From positions 1 to 34,580 of the forward strand of contig CAJWRJ010000018.1 of assembly GCA_913046215.1 (NCBI GenBank): a stretch of DNA of 34,580 nt, in the 5' to 3' direction. The stretch comes from an uncultured Legionellales bacterium. Lineage in GTDB: Bacteria > Pseudomonadota > Gammaproteobacteria > Eutrophobiales > Eutrophobiaceae. The position numbers were made by a program, and so were the translations under genes. Below, one piece after another: positions 1 through 8,946 of the stretch; position 1 is the stretch's first letter, and every line of letters starts with the position of its first letter. The notes beneath the pieces are model-generated. The model worked only from the letters and a program-made list of their open reading frames with translations, was not told where the DNA came from and did no database searches.

Positions 1-686
1 TAATTGATGAATACGGGGCAGATACGGTTCGTTTATTTATGATGTTTGCATCACCCCCGGAACAAAGTCTTGAATGGAAGGATGAAGGTGTTGAGGGCGC
101 GCATCGTTTTCTAAAAAAACTATGGAAGTTTGCGAGTACACATATTAATGAAGGTCAATCTCCAACTCTGGATCCCGCTTCAATGACTGATGTGCAAAAA
201 GAGTTGCGTCGTAAGATTCATATGACAATTAATAAAGTAAATGACGATATTGGTCGTCGATATACTTTTAACACAGCAATTGCTGCGGTAATGGAAATGA
301 TTAATGCTTTATCACGAAGTGAGTTGAAAAGCGACAATGACCACGCAATTATGCGTGAGGGTATTGAAACAGCTGTTCTGCTGCTTTCTCCAATCGTTCC
401 GCACATAACTGATGCGCTTTGGGTTGAACTCGGGCATTGCGAACCCCTAATTGACACCGCATGGCCCAAATCAGATTCAGATGCATTAGAGCAAAATGAG
501 ATAGAAATGGTTGTTCAAATTAATGGCAAACTTCGTGGAAAGATAACCGTTACAAAAAATTCAAAACAAAAAGAAATTGAAAATCAAGCAGTTGAAGATG
601 AAAAAGTAAAACGAAATTTAGAAGGTAAAACTATTAAAAAAATCATCGTAATCCCAGAACGATTAGTGAACATCGTAGTATCATAG
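1..686 (+). CDS. leuS: Leucyl-tRNA synthetase, C-terminal part (5' end outside window)
   Basis: Charges tRNA-Leu with leucine in the cytoplasm. The frame is open from base 3, so the gene starts upstream of the window; the visible 228 codons begin with YGADTVRLF and MMFASPPEQSLEW, the conserved end of the catalytic domain of bacterial LeuRS. They continue through the helical anticodon-binding domain (about residues 25-150) to the small C-terminal domain, where VVQINGKLRGKI is typical. The stop is TAG at 684-686. It heads a run of same-strand genes (lptE, holA and so on), an order common in gammaproteobacteria. The family assignment is firm; regulation cannot be judged because the 5' end is missing. 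Confidence 0.97.
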   Translation, partial: IDEYGADTVRLFMMFASPPEQSLEWKDEGVEGAHRFLKKLWKFASTHINEGQSPTLDPASMTDVQKELRRKIHMTINKVNDDIGRRYTFNTAIAAVMEMINALSRSELKSDNDHAIMREGIETAVLLLSPIVPHITDALWVELGHCEPLIDTAWPKSDSDALEQNEIEMVVQINGKLRGKITVTKNSKQKEIENQAVEDEKVKRNLEGKTIKKIIVIPERLVNIVVS

Positions 687-734
687 GGTAATATACAATG
701 ATAATAACTTGTTAAAGCTATTAAGAGGAAATTA

Positions 735-1232
735 ATGAAAGTTCGTTTATTACTAATTTATTTCTTACTGTTAACTACGGCATGTGGTTTTCACTTGCGT
801 GGTTCTCAATCTGGAAACATTAATATTAATAATATCTATATCGATAGTATATCTGCTTCTCAACTAACTCAGGAAGTTAAATCACAATTGTCGGGTACTG
901 CAAATGTGTTTGCAAATTCAGCTCAGAGTGCATCATTTGTAGTTACTTTAAAGGAGGAAAGTTTTGAGAAATCAGTATTAAGTGTATCTCCAGAAACGGG
1001 AAAGGTTGAGGAATATCAAGTACTACTAAAAGCAAAAATGGATTTGGTCAAAGCTGATGGTACCTTCATCATTGAAGATGAAACATTAACAGTAATTAGG
1101 GATTTTGCGTTTGATGAAACTGCTGTACTAGGAGAATTTTCAGAAGAATCAATTATACAAGAAGATCTTATACGTCATGCTGCCAATCAGGTTATCCGCC
1201 GACTACAAGCATTAATCTCTTCGTCAAAATAA
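735..1232 (+). CDS. lptE: LPS-assembly lipoprotein LptE
   Basis: Outer-membrane lipoprotein that plugs the LptD barrel and helps insert lipopolysaccharide in the outer leaflet. The 165-residue protein has a lipoprotein signal (MKVRLLLIYFLLLTTAC) with the lipidated cysteine at residue 17, followed directly by GFHLRG, the family hallmark. Length fits the family (160-200 aa). A ribosome-binding site AAGAGGA at 723-729 lies 5 bases before the ATG. It sits between leuS and holA, the usual gammaproteobacterial position, and is likely co-transcribed with leuS. LptD is not in the window; KdsD, another LPS-pathway enzyme, is encoded at the far end. Confidence 0.95.
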   Translation: MKVRLLLIYFLLLTTACGFHLRGSQSGNININNIYIDSISASQLTQEVKSQLSGTANVFANSAQSASFVVTLKEESFEKSVLSVSPETGKVEEYQVLLKAKMDLVKADGTFIIEDETLTVIRDFAFDETAVLGEFSEESIIQEDLIRHAANQVIRRLQALISSSK

Positions 1233-1248
1233 TAATATTAAGTTAAAG

Positions 1249-2283
1249 ATGCGGCTAAAGATTAATCAACTTGAAACACATCTAAAAAATTCAACAAATA
1301 AACCAATCTATGTTGTAAGTGGTGATGAACCATTTCAAAAACAAGAGTGTATAGATCAAATTAGAAACCACTATAAAAAACAAGGCTTCAATGAGCGGGT
1401 CGTATTAAATGTTAGTAAAGGCTTTGATTGGAACTTAATCAACGAAGCAAATAATAATTTATCATTATTTTCTAATCAAAAGATAATTGAACTAAGAATG
1501 AAATCACCTAAGCCTGGAAGAGAAGGTGGCAATATACTGCAGGAATACGCTGCGAGACAAAATGATGATACCTTGCTGATCATTAGTTCGGATAAGATGG
1601 ATGCAGCAACAAAAAAAACAAAGTGGGTAAAATCAATTGATAAGATTGGAGTGCTAATAGACACATGGCCAATAGAATTTTGGCAACTACCGAGCTGGAT
1701 ACAGGAAAGAATGCGGAAGAAAGGAAAAAAAATAGCGCAGGATGCATCAAAATTAATTGCTGATAAAACTGAAGGAAACCTACTAGCAGCAGATCAAGAA
1801 ATTGAAAAGCTAGCATTGTTAGTTGAAAAAGATAATATTGATATTGATGATGTTCTAAATACAGTGATGGATAGCTCGCGTTATAATGTTTTCGATATGG
1901 TTGAGAGTGCGTTTCTCGGTGATAAAAAAAGGACGGTGCTCATGTTAAACGGCTTAAAAAATGAAGGTGTTGAACCGCTCGCTATATTTGGTGCATTCAT
2001 GTGGGAATATCGGAGGTTATGTGAAATTAAATATGAATATGAATCGGGTATTCAATTAGCAGAACTTTTTTCTAAGCACTTCGTCTGGAAAGAACAAAAA
2101 AAACGAGCAATAAATGCTGTTTTAAAACGACATTCCGTCGAGGAACTTGATAAGTTATTAAATTACTGCGCAAAAATTGATAAAACATTAAAAAGTGGAC
2201 AAAGAGAGAGTGCATGGGAACATTTTTCTGCAATACTGCTCGCTATAGCTGGTGTTAAGACAGATAAATTACAAACAATATAA
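1249..2283 (+). CDS. holA: DNA polymerase III subunit delta
   Basis: Delta subunit of the clamp-loader complex; it opens the beta sliding clamp during chromosome replication. The 344-aa length matches the family. The start [14 protein letters not shown] resembles the MRL..QL..HL start of gammaproteobacterial HolA, and [19 protein letters not shown] near residues 21-40 is the conserved N-terminal segment of the degenerate AAA+ module. The C-terminal alpha-helical domain (about 215-340) mediates clamp-loader oligomerisation in the family. The stop codon overlaps the proA start by one base (TAATG at 2281-2285), implying translational coupling. No clear ribosome-binding site is seen before its own ATG. 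Confidence 0.93.
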   Translation: MRLKINQLETHLKNSTNKPIYVVSGDEPFQKQECIDQIRNHYKKQGFNERVVLNVSKGFDWNLINEANNNLSLFSNQKIIELRMKSPKPGREGGNILQEYAARQNDDTLLIISSDKMDAATKKTKWVKSIDKIGVLIDTWPIEFWQLPSWIQERMRKKGKKIAQDASKLIADKTEGNLLAADQEIEKLALLVEKDNIDIDDVLNTVMDSSRYNVFDMVESAFLGDKKRTVLMLNGLKNEGVEPLAIFGAFMWEYRRLCEIKYEYESGIQLAELFSKHFVWKEQKKRAINAVLKRHSVEELDKLLNYCAKIDKTLKSGQRESAWEHFSAILLAIAGVKTDKLQTI

Positions 2284-3539
2284 TGGATATAAAGCAATAC
2301 ATTAATGAGTTAGGCCAAAAAGCATATGATGCATCTCGGATTATGGCAGCTGCATCAACTCAAAAGAAAAATGATGCACTAAATGCTATTGCAGATGAAG
2401 TCGTGAAAAACAAAAAAGATTTAATAGAAACTAATGCTAAGGATCTAGAAAAAGCAAAAGAGTCTGGCTTGGAATCAGCGCTATTAGATAGACTTGAATT
2501 AACGGCTTCAAGAGTTGATGCAATGGCTGATGGTTTAAAACAAGTTGCCGACTTGGAAGATCTAATAGGTAAGACAACTGATTATGTTCAACAAGATAGT
2601 GGGATTAAAGTGGGGCGTATGCGAGTCCCGCTTGGTGTAATCGGTATTATTTATGAATCACGTCCTAATGTTACAGCAGACGCTGCTGGACTATGTTTAA
2701 AATCAGGAAATGCAACGATTCTACGTGGGGGCTCGGAGGCAATTTTCTCTAATCAGGCAATTGAGGAATGCATTCGCAGAGGGCTTAAAAGTGCAAAACT
2801 TCCAGAAGATGCGATACAACTAATCGAAACAACCGAGCGTGCTGCGGTTGGTGAACTTCTTAGAATGTCTGACTATGTGGATGTAATTGTACCTCGAGGT
2901 GGGAAAGGATTGATCGAGCGAGTCAGCGCAGAAGCAAAGATGCCGGTCATAAAACATCTGGATGGAATTTGCCATGTCTATATTGATGATGATGCCGATA
3001 TGGAAAAAGCAATTAATATTGCCTATAACGCTAAGACACAACGGTATGGTACATGCAACACAATGGAATGTTTATTAGTTGCTAAATCTCTAGCAAAAAC
3101 TGTCTTGGAGAAACTAGAACCAATGTATAGAAAAGAAAATGTTGAAATCCGAGGCTGCAAAGCATCAAAAGAAATACTGGCTGACATAAACATAGCAACC
3201 GATGAGGATTATGCAACTGAGTATCTAGCTCCAATACTATCGCTAAAGATAGTTAGTAATATTGATGAAGCGATGAGCCATATTGATAAATTTGGGTCTA
3301 AACATACCGATACAATTGTTACTGAAAATCAATCAAAAGCAGATCGTTTCCTCCGAGAGGTTGACTCCAGTTCGGTCATGCATAATGCCTCGACTCGTTT
3401 TGCTGATGGTTATGAATATGGTCTTGGTGCTGAGATTGGTATTAGTACGGATAAATTTCATGCACGTGGTCCGGTAGGACTTGAGGGACTGACATCACAA
3501 AAATATGTTGTATTAGGCGATGGAAATATTCGTACTTAA
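2283..3539 (+). CDS. proA: Gamma-glutamyl phosphate reductase
   Basis: Second step of proline synthesis: NADPH-dependent reduction of gamma-glutamyl phosphate to glutamate-5-semialdehyde in the cytoplasm. The 418-aa protein is of normal family length and belongs to the aldehyde dehydrogenase superfamily. Visible motifs are the substrate/NADP-binding region [18 protein letters not shown] (about 114-131), [13 protein letters not shown] (141-153), [12 protein letters not shown] (199-210) and the catalytic cysteine, Cys258, in GTCNTMECL. The C terminus has the family's [13 protein letters not shown]. The start overlaps the holA stop by one base. proB (glutamate 5-kinase) is not in the window. Insertion of proA between holA and nadD is found in several gammaproteobacteria. 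Confidence 0.97.
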   Translation: MDIKQYINELGQKAYDASRIMAAASTQKKNDALNAIADEVVKNKKDLIETNAKDLEKAKESGLESALLDRLELTASRVDAMADGLKQVADLEDLIGKTTDYVQQDSGIKVGRMRVPLGVIGIIYESRPNVTADAAGLCLKSGNATILRGGSEAIFSNQAIEECIRRGLKSAKLPEDAIQLIETTERAAVGELLRMSDYVDVIVPRGGKGLIERVSAEAKMPVIKHLDGICHVYIDDDADMEKAINIAYNAKTQRYGTCNTMECLLVAKSLAKTVLEKLEPMYRKENVEIRGCKASKEILADINIATDEDYATEYLAPILSLKIVSNIDEAMSHIDKFGSKHTDTIVTENQSKADRFLREVDSSSVMHNASTRFADGYEYGLGAEIGISTDKFHARGPVGLEGLTSQKYVVLGDGNIRT

Positions 3540-3542
3540 ATA

Positions 3543-4178
3543 ATGCAACTAATAGGAGTTTTAGGCGGCACATTTGATCCAATACACAATGGACATCTTC
3601 ATCTTGCTAATGAGGTTCTAGAGAAATTAAAACTTGATGAGGTGAAATTAATACCTTCAAATATCCCCCCACATCGTCCAGAACCATCTGCATCTAGTGA
3701 GTGTAGAAAAAAAATGGTAGAACTTGCAATCTATGGCAAACAAAACTTATCTGTTGATTCGCGAGAAATAAGAAATAAAGATATTTCGTACACAATTGAT
3801 ACGCTTGAATCATTACATAAAGAATTCCCAAAAGATGCATTATTTCTAATTATTGGCGAAGATGTTTTTAAAAATATAAATACATGGAAAAGCTGGGAGT
3901 CATTATTAAACTATTGTCATATTCTCGTTGCAACACGCCCAGATAATAAAACGGATGTTTTATGTGAAGAAATAAAAAAATGGAAAGATGACAACAGAGC
4001 TGATGATTTTAATATTCTGAGAGCGGTGCCATCTGGTTATATCTATTTTATAGATATACCGATAATTGAAATATCATCAAGTATGATCAGAGAATGCTAT
4101 AAAATAAATAAACCAACTAATAATTACTTAGCCTCAGATATTATAGACTACATAAAAATAAATAATCTCTATAAATAA
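3543..4178 (+). CDS. nadD: Nicotinate-nucleotide adenylyltransferase
   Basis: Transfers AMP from ATP to nicotinate mononucleotide, giving deamido-NAD in NAD synthesis. The 211-aa protein carries the nucleotidyltransferase motif GGTFDPIHNGHL (residues 8-19), the conserved IPPHRP region (about 40-45), and ISSSMIRE near the C terminus, the ISSTxIR family motif. It starts three bases after the proA stop and is followed by rsfS, the classic nadD-rsfS-rlmH order. NadA, an earlier enzyme of the same pathway, is encoded at 17505. Confidence 0.96.
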   Translation: MQLIGVLGGTFDPIHNGHLHLANEVLEKLKLDEVKLIPSNIPPHRPEPSASSECRKKMVELAIYGKQNLSVDSREIRNKDISYTIDTLESLHKEFPKDALFLIIGEDVFKNINTWKSWESLLNYCHILVATRPDNKTDVLCEEIKKWKDDNRADDFNILRAVPSGYIYFIDIPIIEISSSMIRECYKINKPTNNYLASDIIDYIKINNLYK

Positions 4179-4183
4179 TAATA

Positions 4184-4504
4184 ATGGATATAAAAAAATT
4201 AATTGATGTTATTTTAACTTCATTAAATGATGGTAAAGCAACAAATATCGATGTATATGATATAAAAAAAATGACTAGCATGTCAGATTACATGCTGATA
4301 GCGAGTGGTCGTTCTAGAAGACAAGTAAGTGCTTTAGCTGAAAATTTAATACAAACTGTAAAAAAATATGAAGTACACGCCATTGGAGTTGAAGGAAAAA
4401 CAGAAGGTGAGTGGGTGCTAGTTGATTTGGGTGATATTATTATTCACATAATGCACCCAGATAGTCGTGAGTATTATCAGTTAGAAAAACTTTGGGGAAG
4501 ATAG
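4184..4504 (+). CDS. rsfS: Ribosome silencing factor RsfS
   Basis: Binds ribosomal protein uL14 on the 50S subunit and blocks subunit joining when nutrients are scarce. The 106-aa protein shows the compact DUF143 fold: the central MTSMSDYMLIASGRSRRQVSALAE (first part of the domain) and the strongly conserved VEGKTEGEWVLVDLGDIIIH..HP segment near the C terminus. Five bases separate it from nadD, and rlmH follows after nine bases, so it is almost certainly part of the same transcript. Confidence 0.95.
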   Translation: MDIKKLIDVILTSLNDGKATNIDVYDIKKMTSMSDYMLIASGRSRRQVSALAENLIQTVKKYEVHAIGVEGKTEGEWVLVDLGDIIIHIMHPDSREYYQLEKLWGR

Positions 4505-4513
4505 CTCTAGACT

Positions 4514-4984
4514 ATGAAATTAAACTTAATAGCTGTTGGCAAACGTATGCCAAAATGGGTAGATTTGGCTTTAACCGAATACATAAAACGACTTCCTAAA
4601 AATATCAATTTCAATCTGAATGAAATAGCACCTGAAAAACGCAGTAGAAATAGAAGCTTACAAGAACTAAAAAAAAATGAGGATGAAAAAATTAATACGC
4701 TCATCTCGTCAACTAATATTGTAATAGCACTGGATGAGAAAGGAGAATTGATAAGCAGTCATCGCCTTGCGGGAGAATTACAAATATGGATTGATCAACA
4801 ACTAGATGTTGGCATATTAATAGGCGGCGCAGATGGATTAAGTGATTCAATTAAAAATCGAGCTAGTAAAATTTGGTCGCTCTCTAAAATGACGCTTCCT
4901 CACGCACTGGCAAGAGTAATTTTTATCGAACAACTTTATCGCGCATCAACAATTCTTAATAAACATCCTTATCACCGTGAATAA
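4514..4984 (+). CDS. rlmH: 23S rRNA pseudouridine-1915 N3-methyltransferase RlmH
   Basis: SPOUT-class methyltransferase that modifies pseudouridine 1915 in helix 69 of 23S rRNA on the assembled 70S ribosome, using S-adenosylmethionine. The 156-aa protein has family length. The start MKLNLIAVGKRMPKWV, the internal IALDEKGELISS, the knotted SAM site LIGGADGLSD (about 102-111) and the C-terminal LPHALARVIFIEQLYRA with HPYHRE at the very end are all diagnostic. It follows rsfS in the usual order. Confidence 0.97.
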   Translation: MKLNLIAVGKRMPKWVDLALTEYIKRLPKNINFNLNEIAPEKRSRNRSLQELKKNEDEKINTLISSTNIVIALDEKGELISSHRLAGELQIWIDQQLDVGILIGGADGLSDSIKNRASKIWSLSKMTLPHALARVIFIEQLYRASTILNKHPYHRE

Positions 4985-4998
4985 AAATATTTCAAATA

Positions 4999-5550
4999 AT
5001 GAAAAAAGTTTATCTGGCATCACAGTCTCCTAGGCGAAAAAAACTACTGAGTCTAATTGGGATTGATTTTGAAGTTATTAATATTGATATAGATGAATCA
5101 TATAGAGATCATGAAACACCAATTGAGTATGTAAAAAGAATTTCAATTGAAAAAGCAAAACAAGGTAAATTACAAGCTGAATTAAATATCCCTATTCTTG
5201 CTGCTGATACGGCGGTTGTTTTGAAAAATATAATTCTAGGAAAAGCTGAATGTGCAGAAGATGCAAAAAACATGTTAAATAAACTATCAGGCTATACTCA
5301 TAGTGTTTTTTCTGCAGTAACTTTAATTGATAAAACTGAAAAAACGAAGGTAAGCATTAATGAAGTTACCTTTAAAAAATTAAGTATGAGTGAAATAAAT
5401 TCCTATTGCGAAACAGGCGAACCTATAGGTAAAGCTGGTGGATATGCAATACAAGGAAGAGGGATGCATTTTATTGATAATTTCAAAGGCAGCTATAGCG
5501 CTGTTATTGGGTTACCCTTGAAAGAAACTATAGAACTACTAGAAATATAA
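4999..5550 (+). CDS. Maf-family nucleotide pyrophosphatase (dTTP/UTP type)
   Basis: Cytoplasmic house-cleaning enzyme that hydrolyses non-canonical or excess nucleoside triphosphates to monophosphates. The 183-aa protein starts with the Maf signature LASQSPRRKKLL (residues 5-16), has the catalytic-Asp region ILAADTAVV (about 66-74) and ends with GYAIQGRGMHFID..GSYSAVIGLPL. These resemble the YhdE (dTTPase/UTPase) branch rather than the YceF (m7GTP) branch; substrate choice is an inference. The usual ILGKP motif reads ILGKA here. It closes the leuS-to-maf run; rng (RNase G), which often follows maf in gammaproteobacteria, is absent and a gene on the opposite strand begins 13 bases on. Confidence 0.93.
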   Translation: MKKVYLASQSPRRKKLLSLIGIDFEVINIDIDESYRDHETPIEYVKRISIEKAKQGKLQAELNIPILAADTAVVLKNIILGKAECAEDAKNMLNKLSGYTHSVFSAVTLIDKTEKTKVSINEVTFKKLSMSEINSYCETGEPIGKAGGYAIQGRGMHFIDNFKGSYSAVIGLPLKETIELLEI

Positions 5551-5563
5551 CTTCTTAACACAT

Positions 5564-6052
5564 CTATAAGTTAGACAACGCAATACAATATCCATAATAA
5601 TGGTCAACAATATAATAATAGATAGTGGACCAGTCCGGCTTACCATCCTCCTGTGTTGGCCACCACATTTTTCTGTTTCGCCAATAGTCGTGATAATGCT
5701 CGGCACATAAAGTAATAATCTCAGTATTTACACTGAGTTTTGCTTCATCCCTTGTGCTTGATTTAAAATAATCATCTAAAACATCGATATATGCATTCTT
5801 TAGTATGGGTTTATTATTTACTTCGCGTTTTAGGCGATCAACTTTTAAGGCGAAATTATCGCCGAGTTTAACAATCCTATCTGCCAAATACTCTCCTTGA
5901 AGCATTGCCTCAGCTTTTTGACAGCTTCCATGATTACCTTCATCACACATTCGTTGATGGTACTCACGCAGTGAATCTGCCGTAACTAATGGAGCATTTG
6001 AAAAAAAACCCAGAAATAAAAGGAAGCTACTAAACGTTTTCACCTTGACCAT
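5564..6052 (-). CDS. Exported protein of unknown function with four cysteines
   Basis: I do not recognise this 162-aa protein. Residues 1-25 look like a Sec signal peptide (MVKVKTF, hydrophobic SSFLLFLGFFSNAPLV, then TADS), so the mature protein is probably periplasmic. The mature part has four cysteines (36, 44, 116, 156), compatible with two disulfides, and an aromatic-rich tail (HDYWRNRKMWW near 121-131; STIYYYIVDHYYGYC near 142-156). The spacing CDEGNHGSCQKAEAM is faintly like the start of a Sel1-type repeat, but one copy is no basis for a call. It is a single minus-strand gene, convergent with maf and divergent from hppA. No strong ribosome-binding site is visible upstream of its ATG. 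Confidence 0.75.
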   Translation of the reverse strand: MVKVKTFSSFLLFLGFFSNAPLVTADSLREYHQRMCDEGNHGSCQKAEAMLQGEYLADRIVKLGDNFALKVDRLKREVNNKPILKNAYIDVLDDYFKSSTRDEAKLSVNTEIITLCAEHYHDYWRNRKMWWPTQEDGKPDWSTIYYYIVDHYYGYCIALSNL

Positions 6053-6136
6053 ATTAATGCATGCCCATGTTACTTAATATTATTTTTTAATAATTTAATA
6101 GTTAGCATTTCAACTTTAGACTCGTAATTACATCCT

Positions 6137-6165
6137 TTGACAGCACGTCATGATATAGGTATAAG
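6137..6165 (+). promoter_or_regulatory. Sigma-70-type promoter of hppA
   Basis: A perfect -35 box TTGACA (6137-6142), a 17-base spacer and a -10 box TATAAG (6160-6165, one mismatch to TATAAT) precede hppA. The predicted transcription start near 6172 leaves a leader of about 75 bases before the ATG at 6247. This is the closest match to consensus I saw in the window, suggesting strong, largely constitutive expression of the pyrophosphatase. Confidence 0.7.
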
Positions 6166-6246
6166 ATGTGCCCAAGATGTAATACAACGATAATAGTCAC
6201 TAGTTCACTATCAGTAAATAAACAGTTAAATAGAGAGGAAACTTTA

Positions 6247-8265
6247 ATGATTTCAAGTGCTTTTTTGCCAATTGGTTTAGGTTTATTTGGACTTTTTACA
6301 GCAGTATTTGTTTTTTTAAACATAAAAAAATCACCTGCTGGCGATGGAAAACTTAAAGAAATTGCTGATGCCATTCATCTGGGTGCGATGGTCTTTATGA
6401 ATAGTGAATATAAGCGTTTGGCTATATTCTGTGTTATCTGTATTAGTGCAATTTGGTTCTCCGAACTCGGACCAAATACAGCTTTGGCTTTTTTACTTGG
6501 AGCGATCTGCTCTGGCTCTGCTGGTTATTGGGGTATGTACACAGCAACCCACGCCAATGTCAGAACGGCGGTTGCAGCCAACACAAAAGGGGCCTCTGAA
6601 GCACTCAATATCGCTTTTTTTGGTGGGTCTATTATGGGGCTAACTGTTGCCTCAATGGGTCTATTTGGTATTGGTATTCTCTATTATTTTTTCGCAGGAG
6701 ACTCTCACACCATTCATGCAATTGAAGGATTCGCCATGGGCGCCTCCTCGGTAGCATTATTTTCACGTGTTGGTGGAGGGATCTTCACGAAGAGCGCTGA
6801 TGTTGGTGCGGATTTGGTGGGTAAAGTGGAAGCGGGGATTCCTGAAGATGACCCAAGAAACCCTGGTGTGATCGCAGATAACGTCGGTGACAATGTCGGT
6901 GATGTAGCTGGTATGGGTTCGGATATTTTCGAATCATATTGTGGCTCAATGATTGCAACTATGGCGCTTGCAGCAACCATGACTTCAACAAAAATATTCG
7001 ACTTGGCTCCAATCGGAGGACAAGAAATTTTAACCTTCATGCCTTTAGCGCTCGCTTCAATTGGTCTAATTTGTTCAATGATTGGAATTTATTCTGTAAA
7101 ACTCTTCTCCTCAAAAAGTCCTGAGGTCGCTCTTCGAATTGGCACAATGGGCTCTTCAATAATTTTTATTATTGCCGCATATATTTTAATTAAAGAATTA
7201 GGTGTTTCTGTTAATGTTTGGATTGCAGTATTGACAGGGGCTGTAGGTGGAATTGTTATAGGGCTTGTTACAGAATATTACACAGGCGGAGCACCTATCA
7301 AGAAAATTGCCAAGGGAGGAGAAACTGGTCCGGCCACAATCATGATTACTGGTCTTGCTGTTGGAATGCAATCTGTCGCCATACCTGTTATCACAATTTG
7401 TGCAATCATCTTCATAGCAAGCCATTTTACAGGACTATATGGTGTCGGTGTTGCCGCAGTCGGTATGTTAAGTACGGTTGGCATAACCATGGCAATCGAT
7501 GCATATGGACCGGTTGCAGATAACGCTGGCGGTATAGCTGAAATGGCAGAACTGGGTAAGGATACTCGCGAGATTACCGACTCGCTTGATGAGGTTGGAA
7601 ATACTACTGCGGCAATTGGAAAAGGTTTTGCAATTGGTGCAGCCGCCCTTGCGGCATTGGCATTGATCAGCGCATACATAGAAAAAGTATCTCTTGGAAA
7701 TGAGGATTTCATATTAAGAATAAATGATCCTCTAGTTTTAAGCGGGATGTTTCTTGGCGCTATCTTTCCCTATTTGGTCAGTTCAATCACCATGACCGCA
7801 GTAGGAGATGCTGCGTTTGATATGATTAAAGAAATACGACGTCAATTCAAAGAAATTCCTGGGTTAATGGAAGGCACGGGTAAACCAGACACAGCGAGAT
7901 GTGTTGATATTGCAACTCGTGCAGCATTAAGGCGCATGATTTTACCTGGCTCTCTAGCCGTACTTGCACCAGTTGTAGTTGGCTTTGGCCTGGGTCCTCA
8001 AGCGTTAGGTGGAATGCTTGGTGGCGCACTTATTTGCTGTGTAATGATGGCGCTAATGATGGCAAATGCAGGCGGTGCATGGGATAACGCAAAGAAGTAT
8101 GTTGAAAAAGGAAATCTAGGCGGGAAGGGATCAGATGTCCATAAAGCTGCCGTTGTGGGAGATACCGTTGGAGATCCTCTAAAAGATACATCGGGGCCAT
8201 CAATGAATATTCTTATTAATGTTATGGCAATTGTTAGTTTGGTAATTGCACCATTATTAGTTTAA
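6247..8265 (+). CDS. hppA: Membrane-bound ion-pumping pyrophosphatase, K+-dependent type
   Basis: Integral inner-membrane enzyme that couples hydrolysis of inorganic pyrophosphate to export of H+ and/or Na+. From the ATG at 6247 it is 672 aa with many membrane helices. The PPi site is clear: [19 protein letters not shown] then [18 protein letters not shown] (about 185-226). The determinant segment reads GNTTAA (about 451-456): alanine at the position that is lysine in K+-independent enzymes, so this one should need K+. The start at 6247 is preferred over an in-frame ATG at 6166 because AGAGAGGAA (6232-6240) lies 6 bases before it and the promoter would put the transcript start downstream of 6166. 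A terminator follows. Which ion is pumped cannot be read with certainty. Confidence 0.96.
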   Translation: MISSAFLPIGLGLFGLFTAVFVFLNIKKSPAGDGKLKEIADAIHLGAMVFMNSEYKRLAIFCVICISAIWFSELGPNTALAFLLGAICSGSAGYWGMYTATHANVRTAVAANTKGASEALNIAFFGGSIMGLTVASMGLFGIGILYYFFAGDSHTIHAIEGFAMGASSVALFSRVGGGIFTKSADVGADLVGKVEAGIPEDDPRNPGVIADNVGDNVGDVAGMGSDIFESYCGSMIATMALAATMTSTKIFDLAPIGGQEILTFMPLALASIGLICSMIGIYSVKLFSSKSPEVALRIGTMGSSIIFIIAAYILIKELGVSVNVWIAVLTGAVGGIVIGLVTEYYTGGAPIKKIAKGGETGPATIMITGLAVGMQSVAIPVITICAIIFIASHFTGLYGVGVAAVGMLSTVGITMAIDAYGPVADNAGGIAEMAELGKDTREITDSLDEVGNTTAAIGKGFAIGAAALAALALISAYIEKVSLGNEDFILRINDPLVLSGMFLGAIFPYLVSSITMTAVGDAAFDMIKEIRRQFKEIPGLMEGTGKPDTARCVDIATRAALRRMILPGSLAVLAPVVVGFGLGPQALGGMLGGALICCVMMALMMANAGGAWDNAKKYVEKGNLGGKGSDVHKAAVVGDTVGDPLKDTSGPSMNILINVMAIVSLVIAPLLV

Positions 8266-8289
8266 TCCATTAAATTAAAAAATAAATAA

Positions 8290-8316
8290 AGCCGTATTTT
8301 TGATACGGCTTTTTTT
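8290..8316. terminator. Bidirectional intrinsic terminator between hppA and the dsbA-like gene
   Basis: An 8-bp perfect stem AGCCGTAT / ATACGGCT (8290-8297 and 8303-8310) with loop TTTTG is followed on the plus strand by a run of T (8311-8316). Reading the minus strand, the same stem is followed by TTATTTATT, so it can also stop transcripts from the pfp/dsbA-like side; it lies just beyond the TAA of that gene. Confidence 0.85.
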
Positions 8317-8932
8317 ATATGGATGACTCAATCCTATTTAACATGGTATTAGCGTTAAGATAATCAGATTGTATTCTGATTTCTTTTTCCTTGTTTATAA
8401 AAAGTAAACTCGGTAGTGAGTTTAAATCTAGTTTTTTACACTGTTGAATTTCTTCTTTTAAAATTCTATCTGTTTCTGATGAGATAACATCCTCTGAAAA
8501 TTTATTTTTATCTGCACCAATCTCTTCTGCTAATTCAATTAGTGTTTCATAGTCTGATGGGTTGCGAGCATTCAAGTAATAAGCTTTTTGAATTGCTAAA
8601 GTCATTTCCTTATCGAATATTTTTTTTTGTTTTCGCGCGGCAATTACGGCGCGACATGCAGGATAAGTGCTGCGACGTGGAGCACATTCTTTCCAAAAAT
8701 TATAATTAAATTTTGTTTTGGGTACCTTCTTTTCAATAGCACGCCAATTTTCTAATACATACTCACGAATATTATCTGGCATAGGGATATCGCTATCAGG
8801 AGCAAGACCACCCAACAATCGGATGACATTAATTTCTTTTGGCAGCTTTTCAATCAATGCATCCATTGATGGTCTAAATGCCCAGCACCAACTACACATT
8901 GGATCATGAGCATAATAAAGTATCTTTTTCAA
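8315..8932 (-). CDS. DsbA-family (thioredoxin-fold) dithiol protein, cytoplasmic
   Basis: A 205-aa thioredoxin-superfamily protein of the DsbA/FrnE-like branch. The N-terminal strand leads to DPMCSWCWAFRPS, a CxxC redox pair at Cys13 and Cys16, and NSLPSLLFINKE near 172-183 supplies the expected cis-proline loop; the helical insert lies between. There is no signal peptide, so it should act in the cytoplasm as an oxidoreductase or isomerase; the substrate is unknown. The start is TTG (8930-8932) with no convincing ribosome-binding site; the first in-frame ATG falls at the CxxC itself and would remove the first strand. It lies 14 bases downstream of pfp and is probably co-transcribed with it. 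Confidence 0.85.
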   Translation of the reverse strand: MKKILYYAHDPMCSWCWAFRPSMDALIEKLPKEINVIRLLGGLAPDSDIPMPDNIREYVLENWRAIEKKVPKTKFNYNFWKECAPRRSTYPACRAVIAARKQKKIFDKEMTLAIQKAYYLNARNPSDYETLIELAEEIGADKNKFSEDVISSETDRILKEEIQQCKKLDLNSLPSLLFINKEKEIRIQSDYLNANTMLNRIESSI

Positions 8933-8946
8933 AACGAATATTAAAA

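Noticed and set aside
6166-6246. In-frame N-terminal extension of hppA starting at ATG 6166 with CPRC
   Set aside because: The near-consensus promoter ends at 6165, so the transcript would start after 6166, and a good ribosome-binding site precedes the ATG at 6247.
7278-7712. Minus-strand open frame opposite hppA
   Set aside because: Antisense of a conserved coding region, without ribosome-binding site or recognisable domain.
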